Source: Avena insularis (taxonomy: Eukaryota > Streptophyta > Magnoliopsida > Poales > Poaceae). From it: a stretch of 64,000 bases of DNA. Made by a program: the position numbers and the translations under genes. Of the stretch, positions 1 through 11,534 are shown piece by piece; the stretch's first letter is position 1; every line of letters starts with the position of its first letter. The stretch lies in assembly GCA_023614405.1 (NCBI GenBank), contig CM042689.1, positions 281,239,533 to 281,303,532 on the forward strand, read 5' to 3'. The notes beneath the pieces were generated by a model. It ran no database searches. It saw nothing but the letters and a program-made list of their open reading frames with translations, and had not been told where the DNA came from.

Positions 1-806
1 AGCCTCTGAGGAGCCAAGACTGTATCATTTGGATCAACAGCAAGGTCTAAGGCAGCAACAACAGGTGCAGCAATAATTACCCCGTAAATGGGTCCCTTAG
101 CAGCTAAGCGACGAGCAATGAGAGAACCAAGATTGTACCTGGTTTCATTGTTGAGTGCAGCAGCTAGGAAGGCCAAATGATAGTTGGAAATATTGCTAGT
201 GTTCTCCCTCCCAAGAACACTAGTGGCAAGATAATAAGCAAAGTACCTGATAGCTGGGAGTTGAATATTTCTTATCTTTCCCCGTTGGGCTCTACGGTCA
301 TCATCATTAGTTATCCCACGGTAGAGCTCCAACAAATCAGTGGGTTGAGCCAGAATCTTCTTCACCGTCCCAGCTGTACCAAGACCCAAGATCTCACAAA
401 ATTTCTTCAATGTCATGGATTAAGGCCTATTATAGATTTTGAAAGACACATCTGGCTTGAAAACGCTGTTAGAAAAGGAGAAACTCTCCACAAAGGTTTT
501 AGTGAGCGTATCATACTGCACACTCTCATCCTGCATATAACTCGTTATTCCAACCCTCTGAACCAAGGTTAGGAAATCATTGAGAATCCCAGCAGCCCGC
601 AAAAAGGTTGGACAAGGAAAGGTAGAAGGGTGCGCATCCCCCTCATCTCTCTTGTTGCCAAATCGCGGTGTAATGAGATCCTCATTGTATGAGGGCCTAG
701 CTCGTGAGGATGATCTTGGAGGCCTTGCCCTTCTAGGTGCATCACTCTCAAATATTTCACCATAGGTGTGGTTGTCCATGACCCTTTTTCTGAGATTTTT
801 AGACAA
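1..806 (-). pseudogene. ATHILA-type second ORF, one stop, runs off window
   Basis: Read on minus from about 780, the frame begins MDNHTYGEIFESDAPRRARP and stays open to the window edge except for one TAA at 422-420, after which it resumes in the same frame (SMTLKKFCEILGLG...). The C-terminal part includes RYFAYYLATSVLGRENTSNI and SLIARRLAAKGPIYG. I recognise this as the second ORF seen in Triticeae Athila-like elements (possibly the ATHILA ORF-1 family), but cannot confirm the family. It lies 3' of the protease, where an autonomous element would have pol and then an env-like region. No membrane segment is evident. Function is unknown. Confidence 0.55.
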
Positions 807-1630
807 AAATCAAACCAAGTGATTTCCAAGTTGATAAATGATGACAAACTACTATATGAACTTCCTAAAGGGCTACACATGCATCAAAAGGAAACCTCTA
901 AGCATAGAACAAGCATGCAAGCTCACACAACCTGACACCTATAGCAGCAAAATACTCAAGATACAATCTACCAATCACAAATCTAATTGGACAAGCGGAG
1001 GAGGCACATACCAAGGAGCAATCCCTCCAAAAATCAGCAGCAAAGATGGGTTGAGCAAGGAGATAGAAAATCGGGAGTAAGAATAGCAGGAGGTCGAGCT
1101 TGAGAAAGTCTTCCAGTGTTTTTCGGGATAGGGAAAGAAGGTGGCTGGGAAGAGGCATCTTGGAGGGCCACAGGTGGGCCACACCCAGGCCAGGCGCCAC
1201 CTGGGGATGGCCGTGCCACCATGGGGTGTGCTGGCCTGGTGGGTCCCCCTGGGCCACTCCAGGTGTCCTTCTACCCCTTTTCTCGAGAAAAAATTTAATA
1301 TAAATTTTCTAGGATTTTTAGGGAAACTTTATTTTTGGCCAATTTTCAAGGTATGAAAATTGATTTTCTCGCAGAAAAGATTTTTTTAGAAGAAGCAAAA
1401 GCAAACAAAAACCAAACTACAAAAGTTCTAAGACACTCTAACAAGCAAACAACTAGAAAAACCAAAGCTAACAAGAGAAAAGGCAAAGACTAGGAAGGAG
1501 AAAAGTGAGCAAGTATAACCACAGTGAAAGCGTTGTTTTGTTCATTAAAATCCCTTTGTTAACAAGGTTGATCAAGTCTTGTTACCAAAACAATCTTATA
1601 TGAAACAAAACTTTGCATTCCACCAAGTGA
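807..1630. other. non-coding spacer of element B
   Basis: Between the second ORF and the protease of element B. It has a GC-rich half (about 1100-1270) and an A-rich half (about 1290-1560). Short ORFs on both strands show no family signal. In an autonomous element pol would occupy this position; nothing here resembles RT or integrase. Confidence 0.5.
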
Positions 1631-2554
1631 TTATGTTACCTCAAACTTGATAGCAATGGTCCCAATCATAATAGTTTCAAAACTTTCTTGTGGAATGGGA
1701 CAATATATTTCTCCAACCTTGATGCTCTCAATATTTTCAATGGAATTCAGGCAATAGCTCTTAGCAACCTTCTTGGGAAAATAGACAGTATGATCTTTGT
1801 TATTAATATTAAAAGTTACTTTTCCTTGATTACAATTGATGACAGCACCTATAGTATTAAGAAAAGGTCTCCCAAGAATAATAGACATATTATCATCTTC
1901 AGGCATCTCAAGCACAACAAAATCAGTTAAAACTAAGCAATTATGAGCCACTTGAATAGGAACATCCTCACATATACCAACAGGAATAGTAGTTAACTTA
2001 TCAACCATTTGCAAAGATATATCAGTTGGTATCAACTTTTCTAGCTAGAGTTTCTTGTAGAGAGAAAAAGGCATAACACTAACTCCAGCTCCTAAATCAC
2101 ATAAAGCAGTTCTAACATAATTGTTCTTAATAGAGCAAGGAATAGTTGGTATACCTAGATCACCAAGTTTCTTTGGAACCTTACCGTTGAAGGAATAATT
2201 AGAAAGCAAAGTAGAAATCTCCTCATTAGCAATCTTCCTTTTATTAGAGACAATATCCTTCATATACTTTGAATAAGGAGGTAACTTAGTAGCATCAGTC
2301 AAAGGAATTTGCAAAAATAAAGGTTTCATCCACTCATAAAACTTGTTGTAGTGTTCTTCCTCCTTTGACTTGTGTTTCTTATTAGAAAAAAGGCATAGGT
2401 TTCTGCACCCAAGGTTCTCTCTCACTACCATGTTTATTAGCAATAAAATCTTCCTTAGTGTACCTAGTGTTCTTAGTGTGCTTCTCAGGTTCTTCCTCAA
2501 CTTCCCCCTTATTAGGAGCATCATTTTTATCATTACCACTCTCAGTTTCAGCAT
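1631..2554 (-). pseudogene. retropepsin of element B
   Basis: Two minus-strand ORFs (2554-2045 and 2035-1631) lie in the same frame and are separated only by a TAG at 2047-2045. The first contains LCDLGAGVSVMPFSLYKKL, the D-x-G active-site region (here DLGA) of plant gypsy proteases. The second contains IILGRPFLNTIGAVI, the C-terminal protease motif. Upstream the frame connects to gag through a shift near an A-run at about 2385-2390. Role: cleavage of the Gag-Pol precursor. The internal stop makes it inactive as it stands. Confidence 0.8.
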
Positions 2555-3317
2555 CAGAGACAGATATACTATTAGGATCTACAACAAGTTCAAGTGGTTC
2601 CTCAACTATTTTATGTTTCTTTTTCTTTCTCTTACAAGTACTACCACTACTTTCACCTTGTTGAGAGTCTTGCTCAATTATTTTAGGGTGTCCTTCAGGA
2701 TATAAAGGATCTTGTGTAGCTATACCACTCCTAGTTCTAATTCCATAAGCATGTTTATCTCCTGAGGCATTAACTAGCTTATCCTTTTGTACCTTAGCAA
2801 GTTGATCAATTTGGGTTTGAACCATTTGAAAGTGTTTACAAAGCATTTTAATATCATTAGCAGTTCTTTCCACTATATCTTTCAACTCATTAATAGCTCT
2901 AGAGTTTTCCAATAAATGATTCTGAACTTGTTTATTAAAATTACCTTGTTTAACAATAAATGTGTCAAGTTCCTCTAAGAATTGATCAGGAGGCTTACCA
3001 TAGGGAATATCACCTTCATCAAAGTGGAGAGAGTGTACCTCAATAGTAGATGAGTGGGGAATTGGCTTAAATAATTCTTCTATAGGAGGTAGATTCTTCA
3101 CATCGTCAGCTCTAATACCTTTATCCTTAAGACATTTCTTAGCTTCTTTCATCACTTCATCATTTAATGCAATCATTCCCCTCTTCTTTGGTGTTGGTGT
3201 TGGAACTGGTTCAGGCACAACTGGTTCAGGAGTAATAGGCTCATGTGTATTTAGCTCAGTTGAAGTCCAATCATCATAATTCTTGCTTATTTTATCCATT
3301 AATTCTTCAGTATCTAG
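2382..3317 (-). pseudogene. gag C-terminal half of element B
   Basis: The minus frame starts inside gag at TLDTEELMDKISKNYDDWTS, the segment that follows the capsid core in Athila gags. It continues through a Pro/Glu-rich stretch, a helical region around NHLLENSRAINELKDIVERT, and a Lys-rich stretch (KRKKKKHK). The upstream capsid core is missing because element A abuts at 3318. The nominal GTG start at 3323 lies in element A's LTR and is not meaningful. The matching gag N-terminus is at 46677-46570, but the roughly 250-300-residue core expected between them is in neither place. Confidence 0.75.
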
Positions 3318-5698
3318 TGTCACATCCCAAAATTTTCCAAATTTTTAAATGTGAAAAATAATCAAACAAAAGAAACAAATGTTGAAATTTAGGGTGAAAA
3401 GAAACTTTTTGCTTCTAAATGGAAACATCAAAACCCTACTTGAACAAAATTTGAATAAGAAAGCAACAAACAAATATTCCAAAGATCAAAAGCATTCATG
3501 CATGGAAAGAATCTTGAATTTAAAGCACTTGGGAAAAGTTAAACCAAAACCCTAAAAGCCTAATGGAATAAATCATCTTCAAGATCACTCTAAGACTATG
3601 GCTTGTTCCATATAAAAAGTTAGCAAGAAACATTCCTAAATGACCAAAAATGGAAAACAAAAATATTATAAAACCATGGGAATTGATTTCATTCAATTTG
3701 GAGCCATGGATAAAAACTTATGATTTTAATAGATAAAAGAAAGTAATTTCCAAGGCTAATAAAGCTCCTAACTAAAATCATCACTAAATTGTGAGCAAAG
3801 AAATCCTAAAAGGATCTAAAAAGATAAATAAATATGAAATAAAATTATGCATAGTGGAATCACCAATTTTAGAACTATAAATAAAAAGATATGAATTTAT
3901 AAGATAAAGAAAGAATTAAATAAATAAATAAGAAATTATTGCAAAGACAATTTAAATCTTGACCAAATCCATAAGAAAATGGAATAAAAGTAATTCAAAT
4001 AAAATAAGAGAATAAAAGATTATTTAAATAAAATTATATGGGTTTGAACCATATTCAATTTTATTTGAATAAAGACAAAATGCCTAATTTAAATAAATAT
4101 TAAATCTTGAGAGAATATTCGAAATATTCTAAAGTGGACTTTTAAACACACTAAATAACTGGTATAAAAACCTACTAAAAGTTTTGGAAAGATTTGAAAT
4201 CAAATTGTTGTTTAAAACAAGTGATTCAAATAAAAACAGAAATTAGGAAAAAGAAAATAAAAAGAATCGTAAGAGAGAAAAAATAGGAAACAAACCCTAC
4301 CTGCTAACTAGGCCCAGCCCAGCAAGCCCCAACCCAGCAGCAAGCCCACCATGCTCTCGCACTCATCTCTCTCTCGCACATATAACGCCATCTTTATTTT
4401 GCCTTAGCATGCTCTGTAGCTTCACCTCCGACGACGCCAGTGCGTGCCCGATGCCGACGTTAGCTCCGACGAGGAATCCGTGATGACCCCGTGCGCCCCT
4501 GTCCCTCCTACGACCACCTTGAGCACCTTGACGACCTTGCGAACCTAGTGAGCCCCTGTATTCCCTTCCTTGCTTCCTAGTGTCATTTGGACCATCAGAG
4601 ATGAAGCCGCCACAAGCACCATCGCCATTGCCGCCGCCTCTGGTCAACACGCCCAGGTCCGTTAGATCTAAATCTAACATCATAGAATATATGACTTAAC
4701 GAAGCGGTATTGGTTGATCTGAGCCACACAGATCCACTTAAATCCTACGGCATGCGTAGCTCAATCCAACCGAAGTGGTATGGGCTAGTAAAAACAAGAC
4801 ACATGGCCATCATGTCTGTTCAAAATTCCAGAAAATGAATTTAGATATTTAAACATGCAAAAATCATAACTTTTGACCTATATGTCCAAAAAATTACAAA
4901 TTTTATATCAATGGATTCAGAAAATGTAAACTTTGCAACTATGGCCCTGGTTTGGTCATTTGCTTCTGAACAATTAGGTGTTTTTGCAGAAACATTAATA
5001 TGACTATTTTGAGTATAAAAATTGTTCTAAAAATGATTTTTGAGTGAAAACTTTTGCAAATGGATTTGTTTTGAACCCTCTGACCATAAACACTAACATT
5101 TGAATTCAAAAATATATTTTTCTAAACACTAGGAATTATTCCTTTGAATAAAAGTATTTCCAGTAAAACAAAAATGATTTAAAAGGCCTATTTTTACTAC
5201 CTTGGTTTCAAATGTTTTTTTCACTTTTATTAAGGACTAGTAGGTGTTTTGCAATGTTAGAACCTTGTTAGAAACCACCTTTTTCAATAAAAACAACCTT
5301 TTGCATGCTTGCATGCATTTCCTTGTTTTTATCATTTTATGTGGTGAATTGTTTAAATGGTAGTTTTGAATGTGTGCCATGCTTGATTGAATTGTAGTGA
5401 ACTTTGAAGAGTGTGACAATTGCAAGATCAAGGAGTGTAGCTAGATTTTCTACAAAAAGGCAAGTGATACTTTGGTCATCAAAAGTCCTATCTTTTCAAT
5501 ATTGCATTAGTGATATTTTTGTAGTATGCATGATAGGACTATTTTTATATATTGTTATGCTATAGTAGATCCTATAGAATATATCTTGGTAGGAATCTTC
5601 CTAAGTTAAGAGACATGTTATGCTAGTAAGCTTAGCCTAGCTATTAGAATTCAAGTGTGGAATATTCATGCTATGATATTATGCAAAGTCTATGACTA
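3318..5698 (+). repeat. 5' LTR of element A, left part
   Basis: Starts TGTCACATCCCAAAATTTTC and matches 19162-19470 plus 43095-46067, which is the 3' LTR interrupted by element C. Homology stops at 5698 and resumes at 16722, so 5699-16721 is an insertion in this LTR. Compared with the 3' LTR, this copy lacks about 500 bp (equivalent of 44220-44717) at about 4350. The LTR holds AT-rich U3-like sequence, then a short GC-rich block near 4310-4640. I see no convincing TATA box. Confidence 0.85.
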
Positions 5699-5722
5699 CT
5701 AGATGACCCGGTGCGCCACCGG
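5699..5722 (-). other. Helitron 3' terminus: hairpin plus CTAG
   Basis: On + the stem arms are 5708-5713 and 5717-5722, loop 5714-5716. On minus the order is stem, spacer, CTAG at 5702-5699. The hairpin acts as the rolling-circle termination signal in known Helitrons. Confidence 0.85.
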
Positions 5723-5990
5723 CACCGAGGCCAAAAGCGAGACCGTATTGTATTCATAAATTCTATCCATGACTGAGATTAATTGACTTTTAGAAACCGC
5801 TTGACAGCAACACAAACTTAGACCATGACATGGTGTGCCATCGGCGCCGAGGCCGAAAGCAAGACTATTGTATTTATAAATTCTATCCATGACTGAGATT
5901 AATTGAACCCATTAGCTGAGAATTGCATGTTGCCACTGGCGCAAAAGTCGGAAGAGACAATTGCAAACACAAGTTTTATCCATGCCTTGC
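5705..5990. repeat. degenerate tandem copies of the Helitron 3' end
   Basis: Two copies of an about 85-bp unit start at 5705 and about 5827 (period about 122 bp). Each has a hairpin-like GTGCGCCACCGGC / GTGTGCCATCGGC core followed by ATTCTATCCATGACTGAGAT. A third, weaker copy starts about 5927 (gttgccactggcgcaaaagt). Only the outermost copy has the perfect stem and CTAG end. Confidence 0.7.
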
Positions 5991-8900
5991 CTTAGAAACA
6001 TGAGGCACTCTTGCAACGAAATATGTTGTATTGCCATGGTCCTTTTCTGTGGCGAGTTCTACCGCTTTCATTCCAAGAAGGTGATCATACTAAATCAGCG
6101 AGGATGGAGGATCAAGGAAGTCCTAATTTTCTCAACAAGGATCTGAAAATGGCATCTTTATATCTTCCAATACATCCCTTGTACCCTACATGAACTGGAG
6201 TACTAATTTTCTCAATAAGGATCTGAAAATGGTATCTTTATATCTTCCAATAAAATAGATCATTAACAAAAAAAACTCAAGCAGGTATATCAACATCGTC
6301 CTTCAAATGCCAAGCATTTTTATCCCTGAACTCTTGCATAAACCAGTAGGGAGGAACTCTCATCATCACTTTCCAGGAGGGAAGTGGGCACTTTTCTAAA
6401 CCAGCAAGAAGCGGCTTCCATCAGATGGTAGCAGTATTGTATACAATAAAGTAACAAATGTAGTATATGATATAAATATGGACAAAGCATGCCTTGGCAA
6501 CGAATTTACCCCAACAACACTTGGAGGGCTTAACAAAAGTTTATTTGCCTACAAATGAACAAACAGAAGGAGCATAAACCGATCATTTAATTGCTCCAAA
6601 ATTCTGAAAGTTTCTTACCTGTATCAACCAACTGCAAGTTGAGCACGTGCACCCATTAGAATTAAGCTCGCCAGAATATGATAAAATGTATTAGGGCTCT
6701 AGGGGTTAACACTGTATTCAACTAATATCTGAAATAGAAACAAAAGTTGTGGTGTACAAGAACTACCCCAGTTGTGGTATAGAACAAGCCTTTTACACTT
6801 GAATCTTTTTAAAATCTTACATTGACAACGCTATAATCTAACATTGACATCACTATGATTTTGTCCTAGACTGTGAAGATGCCTCAAGAGTTGATGCAAT
6901 AACAGAGTTTTCAAAGAGGCAAATAATTAAGTAAAAAGGATAGATAAGTTGGTGTGTACCAATTGGCATGCAAGGAATGGAACCATTAGATATTTGTTCT
7001 GTATAAAAGGCCACAACAAAGAAGAATTATCTTGATAGTAGTGTCCCGCAGCAAAAGAAACTATGAAGTTATAAACCATATGTCTTGATTCTGATAATAC
7101 GAATTTGATTATACCTATAAATGTCATTCTCTTAGTAGAAAACTGGAAATGGTTAGAGCAGCGGACAATACTTGAAAGAATTCTGAAGCTGGTTATGGTT
7201 GCAGCTTGCAAGTATAGCTCCAATATTGGAGTATAACAGTGCTATAATCAATTTAACTTAGGTCTTGTAGGTAAAGAATACCAACAATAGAACTACACTT
7301 TCATTTATCTTCATGCACATCGAGGAACTAACACAACATTCAGCCAGCTCGCAATTTGCAAAAGCACATCTAATTTTGTAACAGAAAGACTAATGTGCAG
7401 CTTGGACATTTGAGGATATCCAAGTCCTTGTAGAGCCAAGGGATAAAAACTACCTCAATGCATTGCGCGAGAAATTCGAGTGGTGCCCATCGCTGAATCC
7501 ATCTAAACGGATGGAGAATATCCAGGAAACTTGCAATACTTGAATAGAATTCAATATAAAGGGACATCTTGCTTTGGATATCGTCCTGACCACCTCGAGA
7601 GCAATGATCTTCACCAAAAACTATGTCACATGTCCTGTGACTCGCTGTTGAAGATAAATTGTGTTGGCACGATATGCTCTATGGTCTTTGGAGAAATGGA
7701 TTCTGCTAGAGAAGCAACCAACGTGCTCTTGTATTTCCTGATGGTAAACTATTCAATCAGTTGTATGAGAATAAAAGGAGGTCATCGTCATCTATTCAAT
7801 CAGTTGTATATAAATGAACATAGTGTGTGTTGTAAAAACCTGGATAACTAAATACCATAAAATTCTGAAGTGACTACGTAAAGAACTAAATGGTGTTGCA
7901 ATCATGGATAGAGTAATGGAAATAAAAAAATTGCAGAGCAAAGCTTGCTGACGAAAAAAGTAAATTCATCAGAAAATGAAAGAACCAACTACACCAGAAA
8001 AGGATTATGCTCATCTGTCCCAGGGACTTCCGTGGGGACGACGTGGAGGCAGGATCGCCTGGCATCTTCGCCACGAAGACCAAGAGAACCACATCCTCTG
8101 CCACCGTCTAGCCAGAGCAACCGCGACTCTACTCACCGCGAGGGAGGTGGTCCGCGGTGACATGGTCAATCAGGCTGTCGTGCTCGCAGTCTACATATGC
8201 CTTTGAGTGTACAGGAAGCGAATGACGAGCAAGAGCGGGGGCACGGTGAGGTCGACCGGCGGTGGCTTGTGGATCCCTCCCGGCCCACGACGAGTAAGAG
8301 CGGGGGCACGGGTGTGCCTGCCGCATCTGCGCCGACATAAACGGAACTCTAGCACCATTCTTAATGATATCTCCATTGCTCCTACAAAGAAGAAGCAAAC
8401 ACATCTTACTTATCTGCACTCTCCGTAGTTATATTATTTAAAAAGGCAATGATAAAATTAAAGAATAGAAAAGCTAACCCGATAAAAGTAAGGAGAAAGG
8501 AGTGGTTCCTTCGGTATCTCCCCTGGCCACCTTTCACGATTTCTCACCCGCCGCCGTTGCGCCACTCTGAAATATAAAAAGAGACTGAAGCACACGACAA
8601 GTAGCATCAACAGAAATAGATCAAAACTACGTATGCTCTATTGCTATTTACAAATATATCACATCTTCATCTATATAACTATATAAACAATTCAACTGGG
8701 AACAAATAGTTAATATATAGTGGAGGTGGAACAGCACGCCATAATTCATCTGGGCACAAACAAATAGTATATATAGTTAATATTCAAACAAATGGTTAAT
8801 CTTCTTTTTTCTCCATTTAGACATGAACACAGACAATTTCAAGGCACATGTGGCACTCCTTTTAACACAACATGATGGCCACCAATAAAATAAAATAGAA

Positions 8901-10054
8901 GGACAGAGGGGGCATAAATTACTGTAATACCAGCGGCAATCTCTGGTCGTTTATCTCCTTATATTTCCCCACCAGAATTGCTGCTAGCTGCAAGGAGAAG
9001 GCACTTGAAGATCATATCAAATTATGTAGCACTCTTTGGAAATAACCTACTTCCAAAGATTTCATTCAACTTCCGGCTGCTCCATCTGCATATTGTGTAA
9101 CACTCTCCTTTACCAAGAGTATAGCATCTAAAAATTTAGAAATAGAGATAGGAAAAGGGGAGTTGATTGCCTACGTGAAGCCACCACACAGTTTCCAGCG
9201 ACACCGCACGGAGGAGAGGTTGCAGCGCAGGGGGGCGCAAGCGACTCTCCATCAACACGTACATATAGGAAGCCCCTCTCCACCAAAGAGAGCACCAGCA
9301 GCTGTGCAGGGTTACCTGCAAGTAAATATAGATCCCAAGTTAAATAAAGAAAGCAAACAAAGCAAATTAGAAGGCAGCAATTTCATCAAACGCGTGGACA
9401 CAAAATGCAGACAATAGAGGAAGTAGTGGAAGTCGTGGAAGAAGAACAGGACGGAAGATCTGCGTGCAAAGCTGAAAAGACGAATTAGCAAGAGCATTCG
9501 TCGCAGATAAAGGCAGGCATTCAATCAAACATGTAATCTGAAAGAACATAAAAAAAGATAATAGAGGAGAAGACTAACGCCTACCAGATAGCATGAGCAG
9601 TCTATGTCGTGGAAGAACAAGAAAGAACAAGGAAGACCTGTGTACAAAGCAGGAGAGATGAATTAGCAAGAACATTCTTCACAGATTGCTTGCCGTTTTA
9701 GGAGCCAATTATTTCATCCTAAATAACCTGTAAAATAATCTAGAACTAAGTCAGTAATGTACAAAAACAGTTTTTCTAGTTGCACCTGCTAATGCAGTTT
9801 TCGTATTTTTGAGATTTAGTACTCTGTTTACAGTGAGTAGCTATCTGGACAAGAACTTCCTGCAATCACCTTCATCTCAGCCGTATCAATAGCAAAAAAT
9901 AGTGTGACCTTCCTCTTACATTTTTATAAGGGAGCCTGAACCAAGAAACAATCTTTTTAGCCTACATGCAAAGAGCCAAAGACTATTGGTCTGGAAACCT
10001 TAATAGTGAGGTAAGCAAAGAATTTACGTACCAGACCGTGTTGAACACAACAAT
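5991..10054. other. Helitron interior, no recognisable gene
   Basis: AT-rich sequence with short ORFs on both strands (for example 7531-7851 +, 6927-7223 -) that I cannot assign. Two GC-rich islands (about 8020-8340 and 9165-9330) stand out and could be remnants of captured exons, but no splice structure or domain can be supported. Confidence 0.4.
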
Positions 10055-10059
10055 ATTTG

Positions 10060-10190
10060 TGTCAGGAATATGCAACTTGTATTCGTCTGAGGGCCAAGGC
10101 CACAATATATAGTACAGGTACAGGTGCAAATATGCAGGAAGCCCCCTAACATATGGGGAAAATACAATTTACAAATATATACATCTAACA
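10060..10190 (-). repeat. copia 3' LTR (131 bp)
   Basis: TGTCAGG...CTAACA, matching 14684-14815 with a few substitutions. It is followed by a run of C on + (10191 on), which on minus is a G-rich polypurine tract directly upstream of the 3' LTR. Confidence 0.92.
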
Positions 10191-10206
10191 CCCCCCCCCC
10201 CTCTCA

Positions 10207-11356
10207 AACTCATGGTGGATCCACAACACTGAGTTTGGAGAGTAAGAAATCATGTTGCGCTCTGGTATGTGCCTTCGTAAAGAAATCCGCCAACTGTAAA
10301 TCTAAAAGCACATACTGAAGCGCAACAACCCGAGCCTGCACCTGAGCACGTGTATAGAAAGCATCAACACCAATATGCTTGGTAAGCTCATGCTTGACCG
10401 GATCACGTGCAACACTAATAGCACATATACTGTCAGACAAAACCAGAGTGGATGTGGTAATAGAGACCCCAAAATCCGCAAGTAACCACCGTAACCAGGT
10501 CACCTCAGCAGTCAACAAGGCCATAGCACGCAACTCAGCCTCAACACTCGAACGGGAAACCGCCTGCATTTCTTTCTTCCAAGCAATGAGCGAACCACCA
10601 AGAAACACGATGGCGAGAAAGTGAACGACGATCCGAAGGATCACTCGCCCACGTAGCGTCCGAATAGCACTGGAGCTGGAGGGAGCTGGAACGAGGAAAG
10701 AAAAGGCGACGAGTGATCGTACCCCGAAGATAACGAAGAACACGGAGAAGATGACTATAGTGAACAGTGGTGGGAGCAGAAACAAACTGACTCGGAACAT
10801 GAACAGGATAAGAGATGTCAGGACGAGTGACAACAAGATAAACAAGACTCCTAACAAGATGACGATAACACGTCGGATCAGGAAGAGGATCACCATCAGT
10901 AGGTTGAAGCTTAACATTAAGCTCCATAGGGGTCTCAACAGTGCGCTCATCCCCAAGCGCAGCACGAGCAAGAAGATCCTGAATATACTTTTCCCGGGAG
11001 ATGTAAGAGCCATCAGAAGTGGAGGAGACCTCAATCCCAAGAAAGTAGCAAAGAGGACCAAGATCAATCATAAGAAACTGATCACGAAGACGAGCTTTAA
11101 CAAAGGCGATATACTCGGAATCATCACCAGTAATGATCATATCATCAACATAGAGAAGAAGAAGAGTGTGTCCACGAGGAGAAGTGTGAACAAACAGCGC
11201 TGGATCATGAGCACTAGGAGAGAAACCAGCGGAATCACTAGAAGCGAAGCGCTCAAACCAGCAGGGTGCTGTTTGAGGCCATAAAGAGAACGTCAAGACG
11301 ACAAACCATCCTCCTAAGCAGAATACCCGGAGGAGGCTACATATAAACCTCCTCAC
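10207..11356 (-). pseudogene. copia reverse transcriptase and RNase H
   Basis: ORF 11356-10541 (minus) carries LLLLYVDDMIITGDDSEYI, the YVDD catalytic box of copia RT, then LGPLCYFLGIEVSSTSDGSY and PDISYPVHVPSQFVSAPTTV. ORF 11067-10210, in a different frame, carries the RNase H end: GSLIAWKKEMQAVSRSSVEA, then KHIGVDAFYTRAQVQARVVA and LADFFTKAHTRAQHDFL, which is normal for the copia polyprotein terminus. The required frame change near 10600 and loss of the RT N-terminus show it is dead. Confidence 0.9.
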
Positions 11357-11534
11357 TCAACTCACCATTGAGAAAGGCGTTACGAACATCAAGCCGGGAC
11401 ACGAGACGGTGTGAGCGAAGCAACAGCAAGAAGAATGCATACGGTGGTCATATGAGCCACGGTGAGCAAAGGTCTCATCATAGTCACGACCATGCTCTGC
11501 TGAAAACCACGACCCACAAGACGCTTTATAGCGC

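Larger units (their letters stand above)
1..3317 (-). mobile_element. Athila-clade gypsy element (B), 3' part, broken
   Basis: Read on the minus strand, this block holds the gag C-terminus (to 3317), an aspartic protease (2554-1631), a non-coding stretch, then a second long ORF (806-1) that runs off the window. No reverse transcriptase, RNase H or integrase lies between protease and second ORF, so this copy is internally deleted or belongs to a non-autonomous family. The 5' LTR, primer site and gag start of the same element appear at 46570-47356 on the same strand, so element A (3318-46569) split it. Assignment to the Athila clade rests on the tRNA-Asp primer site and the protease and gag style, from memory of Triticeae families. 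Confidence 0.75.

Noticed and set aside
10191..10204. C-run as an assembly artefact or satellite
   Set aside because: It is at the expected position of the copia polypurine tract (G-run on minus).
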